The notes below the pieces were generated by a model. That model searched no databases. It had not been told where the DNA came from and saw nothing but the letters and a program-made list of their open reading frames with translations. From Choanephora cucurbitarum (Eukaryota; Mucoromycota; Mucoromycetes; Mucorales; Choanephoraceae), in assembly GCA_025331435.1 (NCBI GenBank), contig JAIWNI010000189.1, forward strand, positions 1 to 28,420: a DNA stretch of 28,420 nt, given 5' to 3'. The position numbers and the translations under genes are program-made. Shown in pieces: positions 20,421-28,420 of this stretch. Numbering within the stretch: position 1 is the first letter of the stretch; every line of letters starts with the position of its first letter.

Positions 20421-21359
20421 TTAGTATCGAGTGAAAGTACCTTTGGTAAGGTAATTTCCATTGGCTTCTTTCTTTTCACTCGAACTAAAGATACTCTTGA
20501 CAGCACTTGACATTTGTGTCTTCTTGTTCTTGTCAGCCAAATCTTGAGCTACTTTATCCATCACAGCAGAAGCCGCAGACGAATGAATGACTGTCTTCTT
20601 AACAGATCTTTCCGCATCTACATCTTCTCTCTTTCTCTTCTTTTTTGAACTCTTTGACTTCTTTTCTGCTCTAGCCTTTGCTTTCTTTTCCTCTAATTTC
20701 TTTCGCATCACTTCTTGTTCCTCTTTTGTTGGATTGATGACGACTATGTTGTCTGCCTCAAATGGTTTTCCACACTAAACAGAAACGTTAAATACAGCCA
20801 AATGAAATAAGTCTAACACACTCACTGTAAGACATTCAGCACTTGGTACTTCCTTTAATGCTTGCTCGGCAAAAGTACAACCACAAGTATTTAAATAGAC
20901 GAAACGATGCTTTCCATTCATTTCCTTCATAGACAAAGGACAAATGAATTTGCTTTTGATGTCTTTTTCAAGGTTACCCATAGTAGCTGAATCGTTATTG
21001 ACCTTGAGGTTGTAAGCAGGATTAGGTGTCAGATTAAGCTTAACTGTGTCCTTGACAGAGGTGATGTGAGAACAGATCTTGTCGCCATCGCCATAGGTGT
21101 TGGGATTAAGTAGATATTCAAGAATAGCATCTTGGTTGTATAGCTTTCCTAAGCCGCATGAGACAACAGGCTGTTCTAAAAGAAGCTACGGAATCAAGAT
21201 TAGATGGTGTCTTGAGGACAGTGCATGTCATTCTACCTTGGATAAAGCACAATAGAGCCAAGCAGCAGCTCTTTCGATATCAGGGTTTAACAAGACATCT
21301 CTTGCCTTCTCTTTGACAAGCTCAATGCGTCTTGGAATAGAACCACCGTCGTTACCCAT
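20421..21359 (-). CDS. rtf2: Replication termination factor 2 (Rtf2) homologue
   Basis: Three exons (21359-21237, 21185-20826, 20774-20421; both introns 51 nt) give 278 residues. The N-terminus MGNDGGSIPRRIELVKEK matches the conserved Rtf2 start, followed by AWLYCALS and, across the first junction, LLLEQPVVSCGLGKLYNQDA. The variant RING-like domain is intact: FICPLSMKEMNGKHRFVYL, TCGCTFAEQAL and, across the second junction, SAECLTCGKPFEADNIVVIN. The C-terminal third is Lys-rich (KKLEEKKAKARAEKKSKSSK and following KKRKRED) and ends YLTKGTFTRY. In fission yeast Rtf2 stabilises paused replication forks and affects splicing; the animal homologue acts at stressed forks. It is nuclear. It diverges from the coiled-coil gene across 549 bp that should contain both promoters. 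Confidence 0.96.
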
Positions 21360-21908
21360 CGTTTAAAAAGAAAAAAGAAAAAAGATCTTGCTTCACAGTA
21401 AGAAAAAAGGTCCAATCAAATGCATTCTCGGTCTCTCCTTATTTATCCGTCGCCCCCTCTTTTTTTTTTAACATTTGAAACAGGCAAAAATAGTAATGGT
21501 TAATAACACACACAAATGAGTCAATATTGGTATATTAAAAACGAATGTCCAAGTATTGCCATAGAATACACACTGCTGATATGAACAGAATACGTCTGTG
21601 TATTGCTGGGTCAGTCAATGATCCTCACTGTTTTATCCAATCATCTTCTTTCAAATAAGTTGATCCATGTCATATAAATGAAATCAGATTTCACAGCATC
21701 ATTACTTCATTTCTAAAATAGTAACATCATATACACGAATGTTGCAGATCGTTCTCTAGGTATTTTCACCGACGAAATTTCCACCTTTTTTTTAGAGCCG
21801 AAAAAGCAATAGCTAGTGTCTTACAGTGTAACAGATGCATGTAAATAAATAGATGTAATTTCTGAAAATATAACTGACAGGTTTCTTCTTTTTCTTTTTC
21901 TTTATATC
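21360..21908. promoter_or_regulatory. divergent promoter region rtf2 / coiled-coil gene
   Basis: 549 bp between two divergent starts. It contains CCAAT sequences near 21412 and 21636, a T-rich stretch near 21462-21470 and, immediately before the plus-strand ATG, a pyrimidine tract ending CTTTATATCATG (21900-21911). That 12-mer is identical to the leader of pkaR at 6349-6360. Confidence 0.5.
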
Positions 21909-23576
21909 ATGGCTCATTTTGAGATACAGACTGAAATACCCACATTATTTAATCAAAAGCAAGCTTCACCGAAGCAAGCATTCAACGGTTTTGTAGCAAC
22001 AGATGATGACAATACAATTGTCTCGCCTATAAGTTCAATTGATACCTGTTCCTCTTCTTCAAGGCGTTCCTCTTTTTCATCACTAGCATCTTCATCACCT
22101 GGAAATCTAATTCGACATTCAAGGAGCTTACAACTCGATCATGATAAAAGCATACTCTATCCAACAAAGCAATCAGCTTATGACCGCATTGAATTTCTAG
22201 AAGAGCAATTGCGTATTCAACATCAGTTCAATGAGACTCTTCTTAAGAACAAACCAACAATCTCAAGTGAGTTCAACAGTGGTCTCTTAGACAAGATAAA
22301 AGGAGAATCAAGTGACACAGATAGAGTCATGAATAAACTACAAGAACTCAAGCAATTAGTTACTGATTATCATATTGAATTAAGCCAGAATAAAGGTAAA
22401 GAGATAAAAGAAAGAAACAGCATGTCCTTTTGTTCTCTAAAACACTTTCTTTCTTGTATTAAAAAAGACCAATCCAATCCACTTCAAACCAAAGTGTATT
22501 TTTCCACTCAGATTATTGAAAATTGGATACAGTGTGTGACACAATTGAACTCATTACCAACTAAACAAGGCTTAAAAAACGTGATGCTTCCACTTCTCTA
22601 TAGAGTTGAAAAAGAACAAAATAGAAATAATCGGTTAGTAGAGGGACTGAACCGCCTAAAGCAACAGAAGCAGACAGCCTCCATGACAACACATCAACTA
22701 AAGTCTCGTGTGACCACCTTGGAAAGAACGACAGAGCACCTAAGGCAGCAGTTGACCAAGGCCAGCCAACAACACAAAGAAGAGACAGCCGAAATGGAGC
22801 AAGTGATAGAAGAGATGCGTCAAGAGATGGAATCAATGATAGACGAATTAGACCAACTCAAAGCACAAAAAGAGACAGAGCCACTAAAGAGTCAAGAAGG
22901 GCCTGATTATGCTAGGATCATTTCAACACATGCGCAACAGGTAGAGGCATTGGAACAAGAAAAGAAGGAACTCCGATCACGGCTTATCCAGGCCGAACAG
23001 CGAACTGCAGCAGAATTAGATCTGTTGATGGCAGTAGAGCAAACTAAAACTAAATCAGATCAGAAAGAACTTGAAGAAGCCCTAAAACGTACCTTGGCAG
23101 AACGCGATGCTGAACTGGCCAAGACAAAGCAAGAGTTGGATAAACTAAAGAAACAGATAGACCGAGTGCAACAGTACAACGAAAAACAGATAGAGAGAGA
23201 AGTCAATGCTCGATTGGAGGAACTTGAGACACAACTCAGAATGGCTCATCAGAAGGACACAGATACCTATAAGCTGCAGATATCAAGAGAAGTGCGTGAT
23301 CTATCGGGTCAGTTGGTTGAATTTGAGGCGGAACTTCAAGCCCTTGAGCGTCAACACCTTCAGGATCAACAATCGATTGAAAATGCTATCCATTCTCAAT
23401 TCAATGTAGAAGAAACTCTGAGGATGGAAAAGAGCGCTTGGGAGAAGAGGGAGCATGAATTAAGGATGAATATTACTAAATCTGAGCAAAGAATCATTTC
23501 GCTTGAGCAAGAGGTTCTTGTATTGTACAGTAAAAACCTAGATATGGCCAGACATCTAGGTGAATTGGAGACTTAG
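21909..23576 (+). CDS. long coiled-coil protein, unknown
   Basis: Open frame of 555 residues. Residues ~1-75 are low-complexity and Ser-rich (SSSSRRSSFSSLASSSPG), with likely basophilic kinase sites (RRSS, RHSRS). A short conserved-looking helix YDRIEFLEEQL (~90-100) follows. Residues ~225-545 are almost continuous heptad-type coiled coil rich in Glu, Gln, Lys and Leu, ending ISLEQEVLVLYSKNLDMARH. This suggests a cytoskeletal, septation or organelle-tethering scaffold, but no family is recognisable by eye. A GTAAAG...CAG stretch around 22398-22431 could be a small in-frame intron; since the frame remains open I keep it coding. The function is not assigned. Confidence 0.8.
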   Translation: MAHFEIQTEIPTLFNQKQASPKQAFNGFVATDDDNTIVSPISSIDTCSSSSRRSSFSSLASSSPGNLIRHSRSLQLDHDKSILYPTKQSAYDRIEFLEEQLRIQHQFNETLLKNKPTISSEFNSGLLDKIKGESSDTDRVMNKLQELKQLVTDYHIELSQNKGKEIKERNSMSFCSLKHFLSCIKKDQSNPLQTKVYFSTQIIENWIQCVTQLNSLPTKQGLKNVMLPLLYRVEKEQNRNNRLVEGLNRLKQQKQTASMTTHQLKSRVTTLERTTEHLRQQLTKASQQHKEETAEMEQVIEEMRQEMESMIDELDQLKAQKETEPLKSQEGPDYARIISTHAQQVEALEQEKKELRSRLIQAEQRTAAELDLLMAVEQTKTKSDQKELEEALKRTLAERDAELAKTKQELDKLKKQIDRVQQYNEKQIEREVNARLEELETQLRMAHQKDTDTYKLQISREVRDLSGQLVEFEAELQALERQHLQDQQSIENAIHSQFNVEETLRMEKSAWEKREHELRMNITKSEQRIISLEQEVLVLYSKNLDMARHLGELET

Positions 23577-23694
23577 TTTTGATTCATTGTTCTCCTCGTT
23601 TTCTTTATATATCTTTTTGTTTATATATCTCTTTGTTTTATATCCCCCCCTTTCCTTCTGTACTCTTTTTTTTTTCTTTTTTTTTTCTTTACAA

Positions 23695-23949
23695 ATGACC
23701 AAATCAAAGCATTCTAATAAACATCATATGCTATTGAAATTCAAACGAAACACGTCTAAAAAGACATTGAAGCCTATAGAAAAGAAAGCCAAACTAGAAG
23801 CGGTTACACCTATCCAGCCTACGAATCAATTGCAACCTCTCTATCCAGAGTCTATCTTTGATCCCACCTTAAGAAAGAAAAGTTTTTGTTTTTCGCACAA
23901 AATACACTTTGATTTCAGTTGGTGTCCTTCATGCTCCTTTCATATATAG
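23695..23949 (+). CDS. 84-residue basic protein, hypothetical
   Basis: Frame starting at an ATG directly after a long T/C tract, the same leader style as neighbouring genes. The N-terminal half is very basic (MTKSKHSNKHHMLLKFKRNT, then SKKTLKPIEKKAKLEA), which could serve as a nuclear localisation or nucleic-acid-binding tail. The middle is Pro/Gln-rich (TPIQPTNQLQPLYPESIFDP). The C-terminus has FCFSHKIHFDFSWCPSCSFHI, with three cysteines and two histidines but no clean zinc-finger spacing. AATAAAAATAAATAAAA follows at 24010-24026. It lies head-to-tail 118 bp after the coiled-coil gene and converges on the LAMMER kinase gene. Alternatively the sequence is just the 3' UTR of the coiled-coil gene; the coherent N-terminal composition makes me favour a gene. 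Confidence 0.5.
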   Translation: MTKSKHSNKHHMLLKFKRNTSKKTLKPIEKKAKLEAVTPIQPTNQLQPLYPESIFDPTLRKKSFCFSHKIHFDFSWCPSCSFHI

Positions 23950-24055
23950 AAATTGTTTTAGGGCCAGTTGTTTGTTGCTTTATTTCCAAAAATAAGAAGT
24001 TGTCCCAACTAATAAAAATAAATAAAATGTACTGTTAGATTTATAAGAGAAGCTT

Positions 24056-24410
24056 TTAATATTCTTCTATTTCTCGACCAAATTCATCAAAGTTGATCAT
24101 GAAAAAAGGATGCCTCAATGCTTCTCTTGCTGTAATTCTGGCATCAGGATCATAGACAAGCATTTTAGTCAGCAAATCAAGGAACTGATACTTTGCATTT
24201 GTTGTTGGATTCACAATACGCTATATTGTATAGAGAGAGATTGAGGAGATAGATACATATAGAAACAATGCCTGTTCATACCTTTAACAATTTAAGTGCA
24301 CGGACATATTTCTTGCTTTGTTCAGTGGTATCGACATCAGGGTATTTTAGTTTACCATTCTTGAAAAATTTCTGGGCTTCACGACTAGACAGAAACATCA
24401 TATGAGATAG

Positions 24411-24446
<36 letters not shown>

Positions 24447-25982
24447 ATGTAACTTACCTTGAAGCTTTAACCAGTTTAGATGGTATCTTACCCAAGACGA
24501 CAACCATCATAGCCAAATGTTCCAAGTTATCATGTGTCTGAAATAAGGCTTCACCTGTCAAAAACTCAACTAGAATACATCCTATAGACCAAATATCACA
24601 AGGGTAGGACCAGCCCATACCCAAGATAATCTCTGGTGCTCTGTAATGCCTTGTAGAGACAACACTTGAATGATAATCTCGTTCAAATGTAGCAGAACCA
24701 AAATCGATCAACCGAATATCTGTATTCTCTAATATTTTCGATGTAGGATCTATATCTACAATCTAGCAAAAGGAGAATTTAGAGATGGAACAAAGCAACT
24801 GTTGATGTCAAACTTACATTGCCTGCTTCTCGACTTCGATTATCTACAAGTAAAATGTTTTCTGGCTTTAAATCAGTATGAATCAGCTTGAGTTCATGAA
24901 CAACTTTAGAAACAAAGAGTCAGTATCTATGGCTGTATATCATAATGATAGATCATATAAATTACATGCTACACTGGTCAGAATTTGCTTTGCAAACTGT
25001 TGAATATGATGAATGGGGAATGGTCGGAATTCATTGAATTTCAAAAAATCAAAAACAGATTGGCCTAACAGTTCAAATACCATACAGATATGATTATGAT
25101 AATCAAACCATTCGATCAGATGTATGCATTTACTTTAGGAATAGAAAGATAAGTCATTATGTGTGTACATATGTGTTCTTTTTCGCTTACTTTAAATTGA
25201 TTGGATCATGTTCCTTAAGACTGTTTAACACTCGAATTTCGATTTTACTGGCATCTCTGTACTTTGGTATTGCTCTGATGATTTTGATGGCACAATAGGT
25301 TCGTTTGACTCGATCATAACATTCGACCACTTTACCGAATGTACCTTGACCTAATAAGCGCATCATTTTATCTAAAGAAAAAATATTCCTCTTAGTACAT
25401 GTTTTTTTCATTAAATGTATACATACAGCGTGGTGTAAGTGATTCATTAGGTTTGATGATATAATGTCCATCTTTATCGTCACAAGGCTATATAAGAAAA
25501 CGTAAGTCATACTGATTCATTTGATATCTACTTAGATTGCTTACAACAGGTGGTAATGGTACAGCTAACGGAGTAGGTATTGTGTTGTTAGGTCTTCTCA
25601 AGACTGAAGAAGTAGAAGCTTTTTTACAATAACTCAATTAGAAAATAAAGGGACATATCTCTATCCATCAAGAAACCCCTACCTTACCTTGAAGCTGTTG
25701 AGTGAGAAGAGGTACGTCCTTTTTTCTTCTCTTGACAATAGATAATATTTGGTTTACATCTTCTTGTTCTTGTTCTTTTCTGGTTCGCTTGGAACGTGTA
25801 GAAGTGGCTGGTGGGCCAACTGGGTAGTCAGTGTTGGGCTGTTCAACACGATAAGACGTGTTTGGAATGGAAGGTGTGTTGGTTGTGGAAGGTGGTGGAG
25901 TGTCTTCGATCACAATCACCTCTTTTGGGATGCCGTTTTTATAAAAGTCTGCTTTCCAATCCTTTTTTACTTCAGAAGTCAT
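24056..25982 (-). CDS. lkh1: LAMMER/CLK dual-specificity protein kinase
   Basis: Nine exons: 25982-25688, 25618-25545, 25487-25427, 25371-25191, 25132-24966, 24903-24818, 24762-24458, 24384-24282, 24220-24056. The introns are 55-73 nt and the joined frame gives 478 residues. The N-terminal ~125 residues are Pro/Thr-rich with basic clusters (SKRTRK, KRRKK) suggesting nuclear import. [19 protein letters not shown] leads into the kinase domain: [13 protein letters not shown] (151-163), AIK with Lys173, the LAMMER-type catalytic loop HTDLKPEN (268-275), [20 protein letters not shown] (308-327) and the activation-segment end YRAPEIILG. The family signature, normally EHLAMMER-like, reads [11 protein letters not shown] (369-379). 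Such kinases phosphorylate SR splicing factors and regulators of growth, stress response and morphology. ATG 25982 is preferred, but an upstream in-frame ATG at 26060 would add 26 residues. Confidence 0.96.
24414..24443. repeat. (TA)15 microsatellite inside a kinase intron
   Basis: Thirty bases of perfect TA dinucleotides inside the 73-nt intron 24385-24457 of the LAMMER kinase gene, beginning about 14 nt after the donor site. It makes up about 40% of the intron and is the longest intron of that gene. Confidence 0.95.
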
Positions 25983-27247
25983 GATCACAATCTTCGGATG
26001 ACAAGAGAAACTGTATATTTGAATGGATAAAATTTGCCTTGATTTTTTTTCCTCCCTCAATAAAAAAAAGAAGCCCTATAGTTATATATGTAGATATAAG
26101 AAAGAGAGAGAGAGAAAATGAAAAAATAGGTATTTTTTAAAAGATCTAACTTTTTTGCCCTATAAGATATCTATTTCTCAGCGAAAATTTCAATAGATAA
26201 ACATACACACACACACACGTATTAGTTTGAGAGAGATCAAGCAACATTGAACAAGGGTCAATTCATTTTCCTTATTTTGTATAAACAAGTAATTAATGAT
26301 CTACAGCCAAGTAACAAAAAGGGCCAAGTTTTCCATGATCAATCTATGCATTGATCTCATTACAAACAAAACCAAATCCACTTGATTTGTATAAGAGCTT
26401 TTATACGCAAAAAAAATAACGGATTTTTCATGTCTAATTTATGTCTTATGGAAGATACGCTTTTTTGTAACAATATCTTCTGAAAAATAAAGTCTATTTC
26501 TTTGTGTACATGTATACAATATATATTTTTTTTCTGGCTGAACATTGTATAATCTCATTCCCCTATGTTTCGTACTCAGCAAGAGGATGCTTTAATCTAA
26601 AAACAGCACAATGAATTGACCAATTCTTCTTGTGTTCATACAAGAAATAAGTATTTCTATTGTCTTGTGTTAATGAATGCACTCGTTAAATAATCAGTCC
26701 AAAGAAGAACAAGATAGATAGATAGATAGAGCAAAGGGATGAAATCACAAGTCATGTTCATTAGATATTTTTGGAGTTTTCTAGAAATGGAAACGAACTC
26801 CAGTTTAGTATGAAGAAAGCCACACTGGTTTCTGCCTCGATCTCTTTTTCTGTATATTGAATGATAGACTAATTAGACAGCGTATTCTCTCTCTTAAACA
26901 TCCGAGTTAAATTATCAAACGAAATGACGTCAATTTATAAGATGAGTGATGATTCAAGTATAATCTGTTCCTCATTATAGATTGATCAAATGTATTTATT
27001 TACTAGTTATACATACACATAGGCAACTATAGCGATACGATTTGACAGTGATGATCATTAGGCTACACCAAAAGAGAGACAAAGAAAGACAAAGAGAGAA
27101 ATGTAAGCTGGTTAAAGTAGACGTCACTTTGACAGCATGAATGAGGAACCTGCCTCTTTTTTTCTTTTTCTTTTTTCTAATTCCTTTTTCTCTTTTCATA
27201 ATTGCTTTCTTTCTTTGTTTAAAAAGGAGGGAGGGAAACAAGACGAA
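25983..27247. promoter_or_regulatory. 1.27 kb divergent intergenic region, kinase / ABC ATPase
   Basis: Separates the divergent LAMMER kinase and ABC ATPase genes. It holds low-complexity stretches: an AG-rich run near 26100-26116, a CA run near 26205-26217, an (AGAT)n repeat at 26712-26730, and a T/C-rich tract at 27157-27220 that should be the ABC gene leader. TATA-like sequences exist but none is clearly placed. No coding region supported. Confidence 0.5.
26712..26730. repeat. (AGAT)4-5 microsatellite
   Basis: Four AGAT units plus AGA in the non-coding region between the kinase and ABC ATPase genes. Confidence 0.85.
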
Positions 27248-28110
27248 ATGGCTATTTTCCAAGCACACAATATCTCATTAAAATTACCTGATGGAAAATG
27301 GCTATTCAAAGACATTTCATTTGAATTAAATGAAGGCGATACTCTAGTCATGCGAGGTCCAAGTGGTGTAGGGTAAATGATGGAAGAAGATCTGGTTTGG
27401 TTATAGGACTAAACATTGAAAGCTTAGAAAGACAACTTTATTGAAATGCATTGCTGAATTGATTCCATATGATCATGGCCATTCTACTCTACATGATAAG
27501 ACAGTGGATGATTACACAATACCCATTTGGCGCTCGCGTATTATGTATGTACCTCAACGACCCGCAGCTCATCCTGGAACACCCATGGACTTTTTCAATA
27601 TCGTTAAAAAGTTTGGAACATATAAAGATAAGAAACTAGATGATCCTGTAAGTATCCATTCTGTGTATTCCTTCCCTCCTCTCTAAATTGACTTCTTTTT
27701 AGGTGAAAATTGGAGCTGAATGGAACTTATCCGAGAGTCATTTTAGAGAGAAATGGGATAGTCTATCAGGTGGAGAAATGCAACGTTGTGCATTGGCTAT
27801 TGCACTTGCACTTAATCCCGAAATATTATTGTTGGATGGTAAGCTTATCGATAGATTTATAAAGCTTTCTTTTTTTTAAACGCAAATGGCTTTAGAACCT
27901 ACTTCGGCACTTGATCCTGAAACAATTGAAATGGTAGAGAGGACATTGAAAGGCAAGACATGTGTCTGGATTACGCATGATTCTGGTCAGCAAGAGCGAG
28001 TTGGTACAAATACCCTTCATCTAAAACACCCAGAGAACCAAGATAATGAAGAAGAGGAAGATCGTAACAGTGACTCTACTACTATAGACATGAACCATCG
28101 TGATAAATAA
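27248..28110 (+). CDS. STAR1/YbbL-like soluble ABC ATPase
   Basis: Four exons (27248-27372, 27428-27647, 27703-27838, 27896-28110; introns 55, 55 and 57 nt) give 231 residues. All ABC ATPase motifs are present: Walker A GPSGVGKT (37-44), Q-loop Gln85 in YVPQRP, signature LSGGEMQR (136-143), Walker B ILLLDEPTSALD with catalytic Glu161, and H-loop ITHD with His188. Intron 1 falls inside Walker A and intron 3 splits the codon of the catalytic Glu. There is no membrane domain, so it must pair with a separate permease. Size and style resemble bacterial YbbL/FetA (iron export) and plant STAR1 (aluminium tolerance), each with its own membrane partner; that is similarity by eye only. The C-terminal ~35 residues are acidic and low-complexity. 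ATG 27248 follows an A-rich context; an upstream in-frame ATG at 27137 would add an unlikely Phe-rich leader. The stop is 10 bp from the stop of the opposing gene. Confidence 0.92.
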
Positions 28111-28120
28111 ATAAAATTCT

Positions 28121-28371
28121 TTATTTCTTCTTTCTCAACATATACATTCTAACTGGGAAAAGTCCTTGAGGAAATCCTTTTTGGACTTCTTCCTTGATCA
28201 CTTCTAAACCAGCTTGTTCAAATAAGGATTTCAATGCCTCATTAGGTCTTGTAATACTACTATCTTCTTCATCAAACAAAGCTTCTTTTGAAGCTGTGTT
28301 CTCTTTAACACCAATCAAACCATTCGGTTTTAATCCTTGAATACATCGTTTGAAGAAGGCAACAAAATGGT
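28121..28371 (-). CDS. tae1: N-terminal Xaa-Pro-Lys methyltransferase, C-terminal exon (partial)
   Basis: Only the last coding exon is clearly in the window; the 5' part lies beyond the right edge. The exon starts after a TAG acceptor at 28372-28374 and encodes DHFVAFFKRCIQGLKPNGLI (first codon split), then GVKENTA, DEEDSSITR, LKSLFEQAGLEVIKEE and the end FPVRMYMLRKKK. This matches the C-terminal part of the NTMT1/Tae1 family: a Rossmann-fold strand after LKPNG, then the IKEN and DDxDSS(I/V)(T/C)R motifs. These SAM-dependent enzymes methylate the alpha-amino group of proteins beginning (after Met removal) with X-Pro-Lys, such as ribosomal proteins. A donor (GTTACC) may lie at about 28416, which would make a 45-nt intron, but it could also lie outside. 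The gene converges on the ABC ATPase gene. Confidence 0.85.
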
Positions 28372-28420
28372 CTACATTGTTTAAAACAACGTGTTAGAAG
28401 AAAAAAAGGGGGTAACATCC

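Noticed and set aside
22561..22836. Minus-strand frame opposite the coiled-coil gene
   Set aside because: Antisense shadow of Glu/Gln-rich coiled-coil codons.
25749..26030. Plus-strand frame opposite the first kinase exon
   Set aside because: Antisense shadow; the minus strand carries the spliced LAMMER kinase N-terminus.
1..28420. Search for tRNA, rRNA, spliceosomal RNA, transposon or CRISPR structures
   Set aside because: Looking by eye for tRNA T-arm sequences, U2/U4/U6 core sequences, transposase or reverse-transcriptase motifs and regularly spaced repeats found nothing convincing. A covariance-model and repeat-library search would be more sensitive.

Overview
The window looks like a nuclear contig from a Mucoromycota fungus, most likely a Mucorales member (Rhizopus/Mucor-like). 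It is visibly AT-rich. The genes are compact and carry many very short introns (about 45-90 nt, GTAAGT/GTATGT-type donors, TAG/CAG acceptors). Pyrimidine-rich leaders precede several start codons and AATAAA-type signals follow many stops. The protein set is eukaryotic: a PKA regulatory subunit, an MPDU1-like PQ-loop protein, Rtf2, a LAMMER kinase, a Cid1-type nucleotidyltransferase and an N-terminal methyltransferase. The assignment to Mucorales is inference from protein style and intron structure; no marker gene here proves it.

Layout. 1-6.3 kb is gene-poor: a Kre9/KNH-like secreted acidic repeat protein (minus, 1164-1951) and a small secreted cationic protein (minus, 4925-5173). 6.3-9.4 kb holds the cAMP-dependent protein kinase regulatory subunit (plus) and an MPDU1-like dolichol-sugar utilisation protein (plus). 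After a 2.5 kb gap, a membrane GT2-like glycosyltransferase (plus, 11845-13630) converges on a large Cid1-type nucleotidyltransferase (minus, 13893-16893) with an unusual acidic C-terminal extension. Another 2.5 kb gap precedes an 89-residue unknown protein with a clear TATA box (plus, 19410-19679). From 20.4 kb to the end the region is dense: Rtf2 (minus), a 555-residue coiled-coil protein (plus, divergent from Rtf2), an 84-residue basic reading frame (plus), a nine-exon LAMMER kinase (minus), an orphan STAR1/YbbL-like ABC ATPase (plus, four exons), and the 3' part of an NTMT1/Tae1-type N-terminal methyltransferase (minus) running off the right edge.

The genes do not form one obvious pathway. 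They read as ordinary conserved eukaryotic housekeeping and signalling genes interspersed with lineage-specific small proteins. I rebuilt splice structures by hand for all multi-exon genes. Every complete model keeps frame through its junctions and restores recognised motifs, for example Walker A and Walker B in the ABC ATPase and the GS...DxD motif in the nucleotidyltransferase. I found no transposon, tRNA, rRNA, CRISPR or prophage. No clearly new system stands out. The best leads are the altered LAMMER signature, the possible RRM-like tail and YNWRQH duplication in the nucleotidyltransferase, the orphan ABC ATPase, the in-phase alternative donors in the PKA regulatory subunit, and three small unknown proteins.
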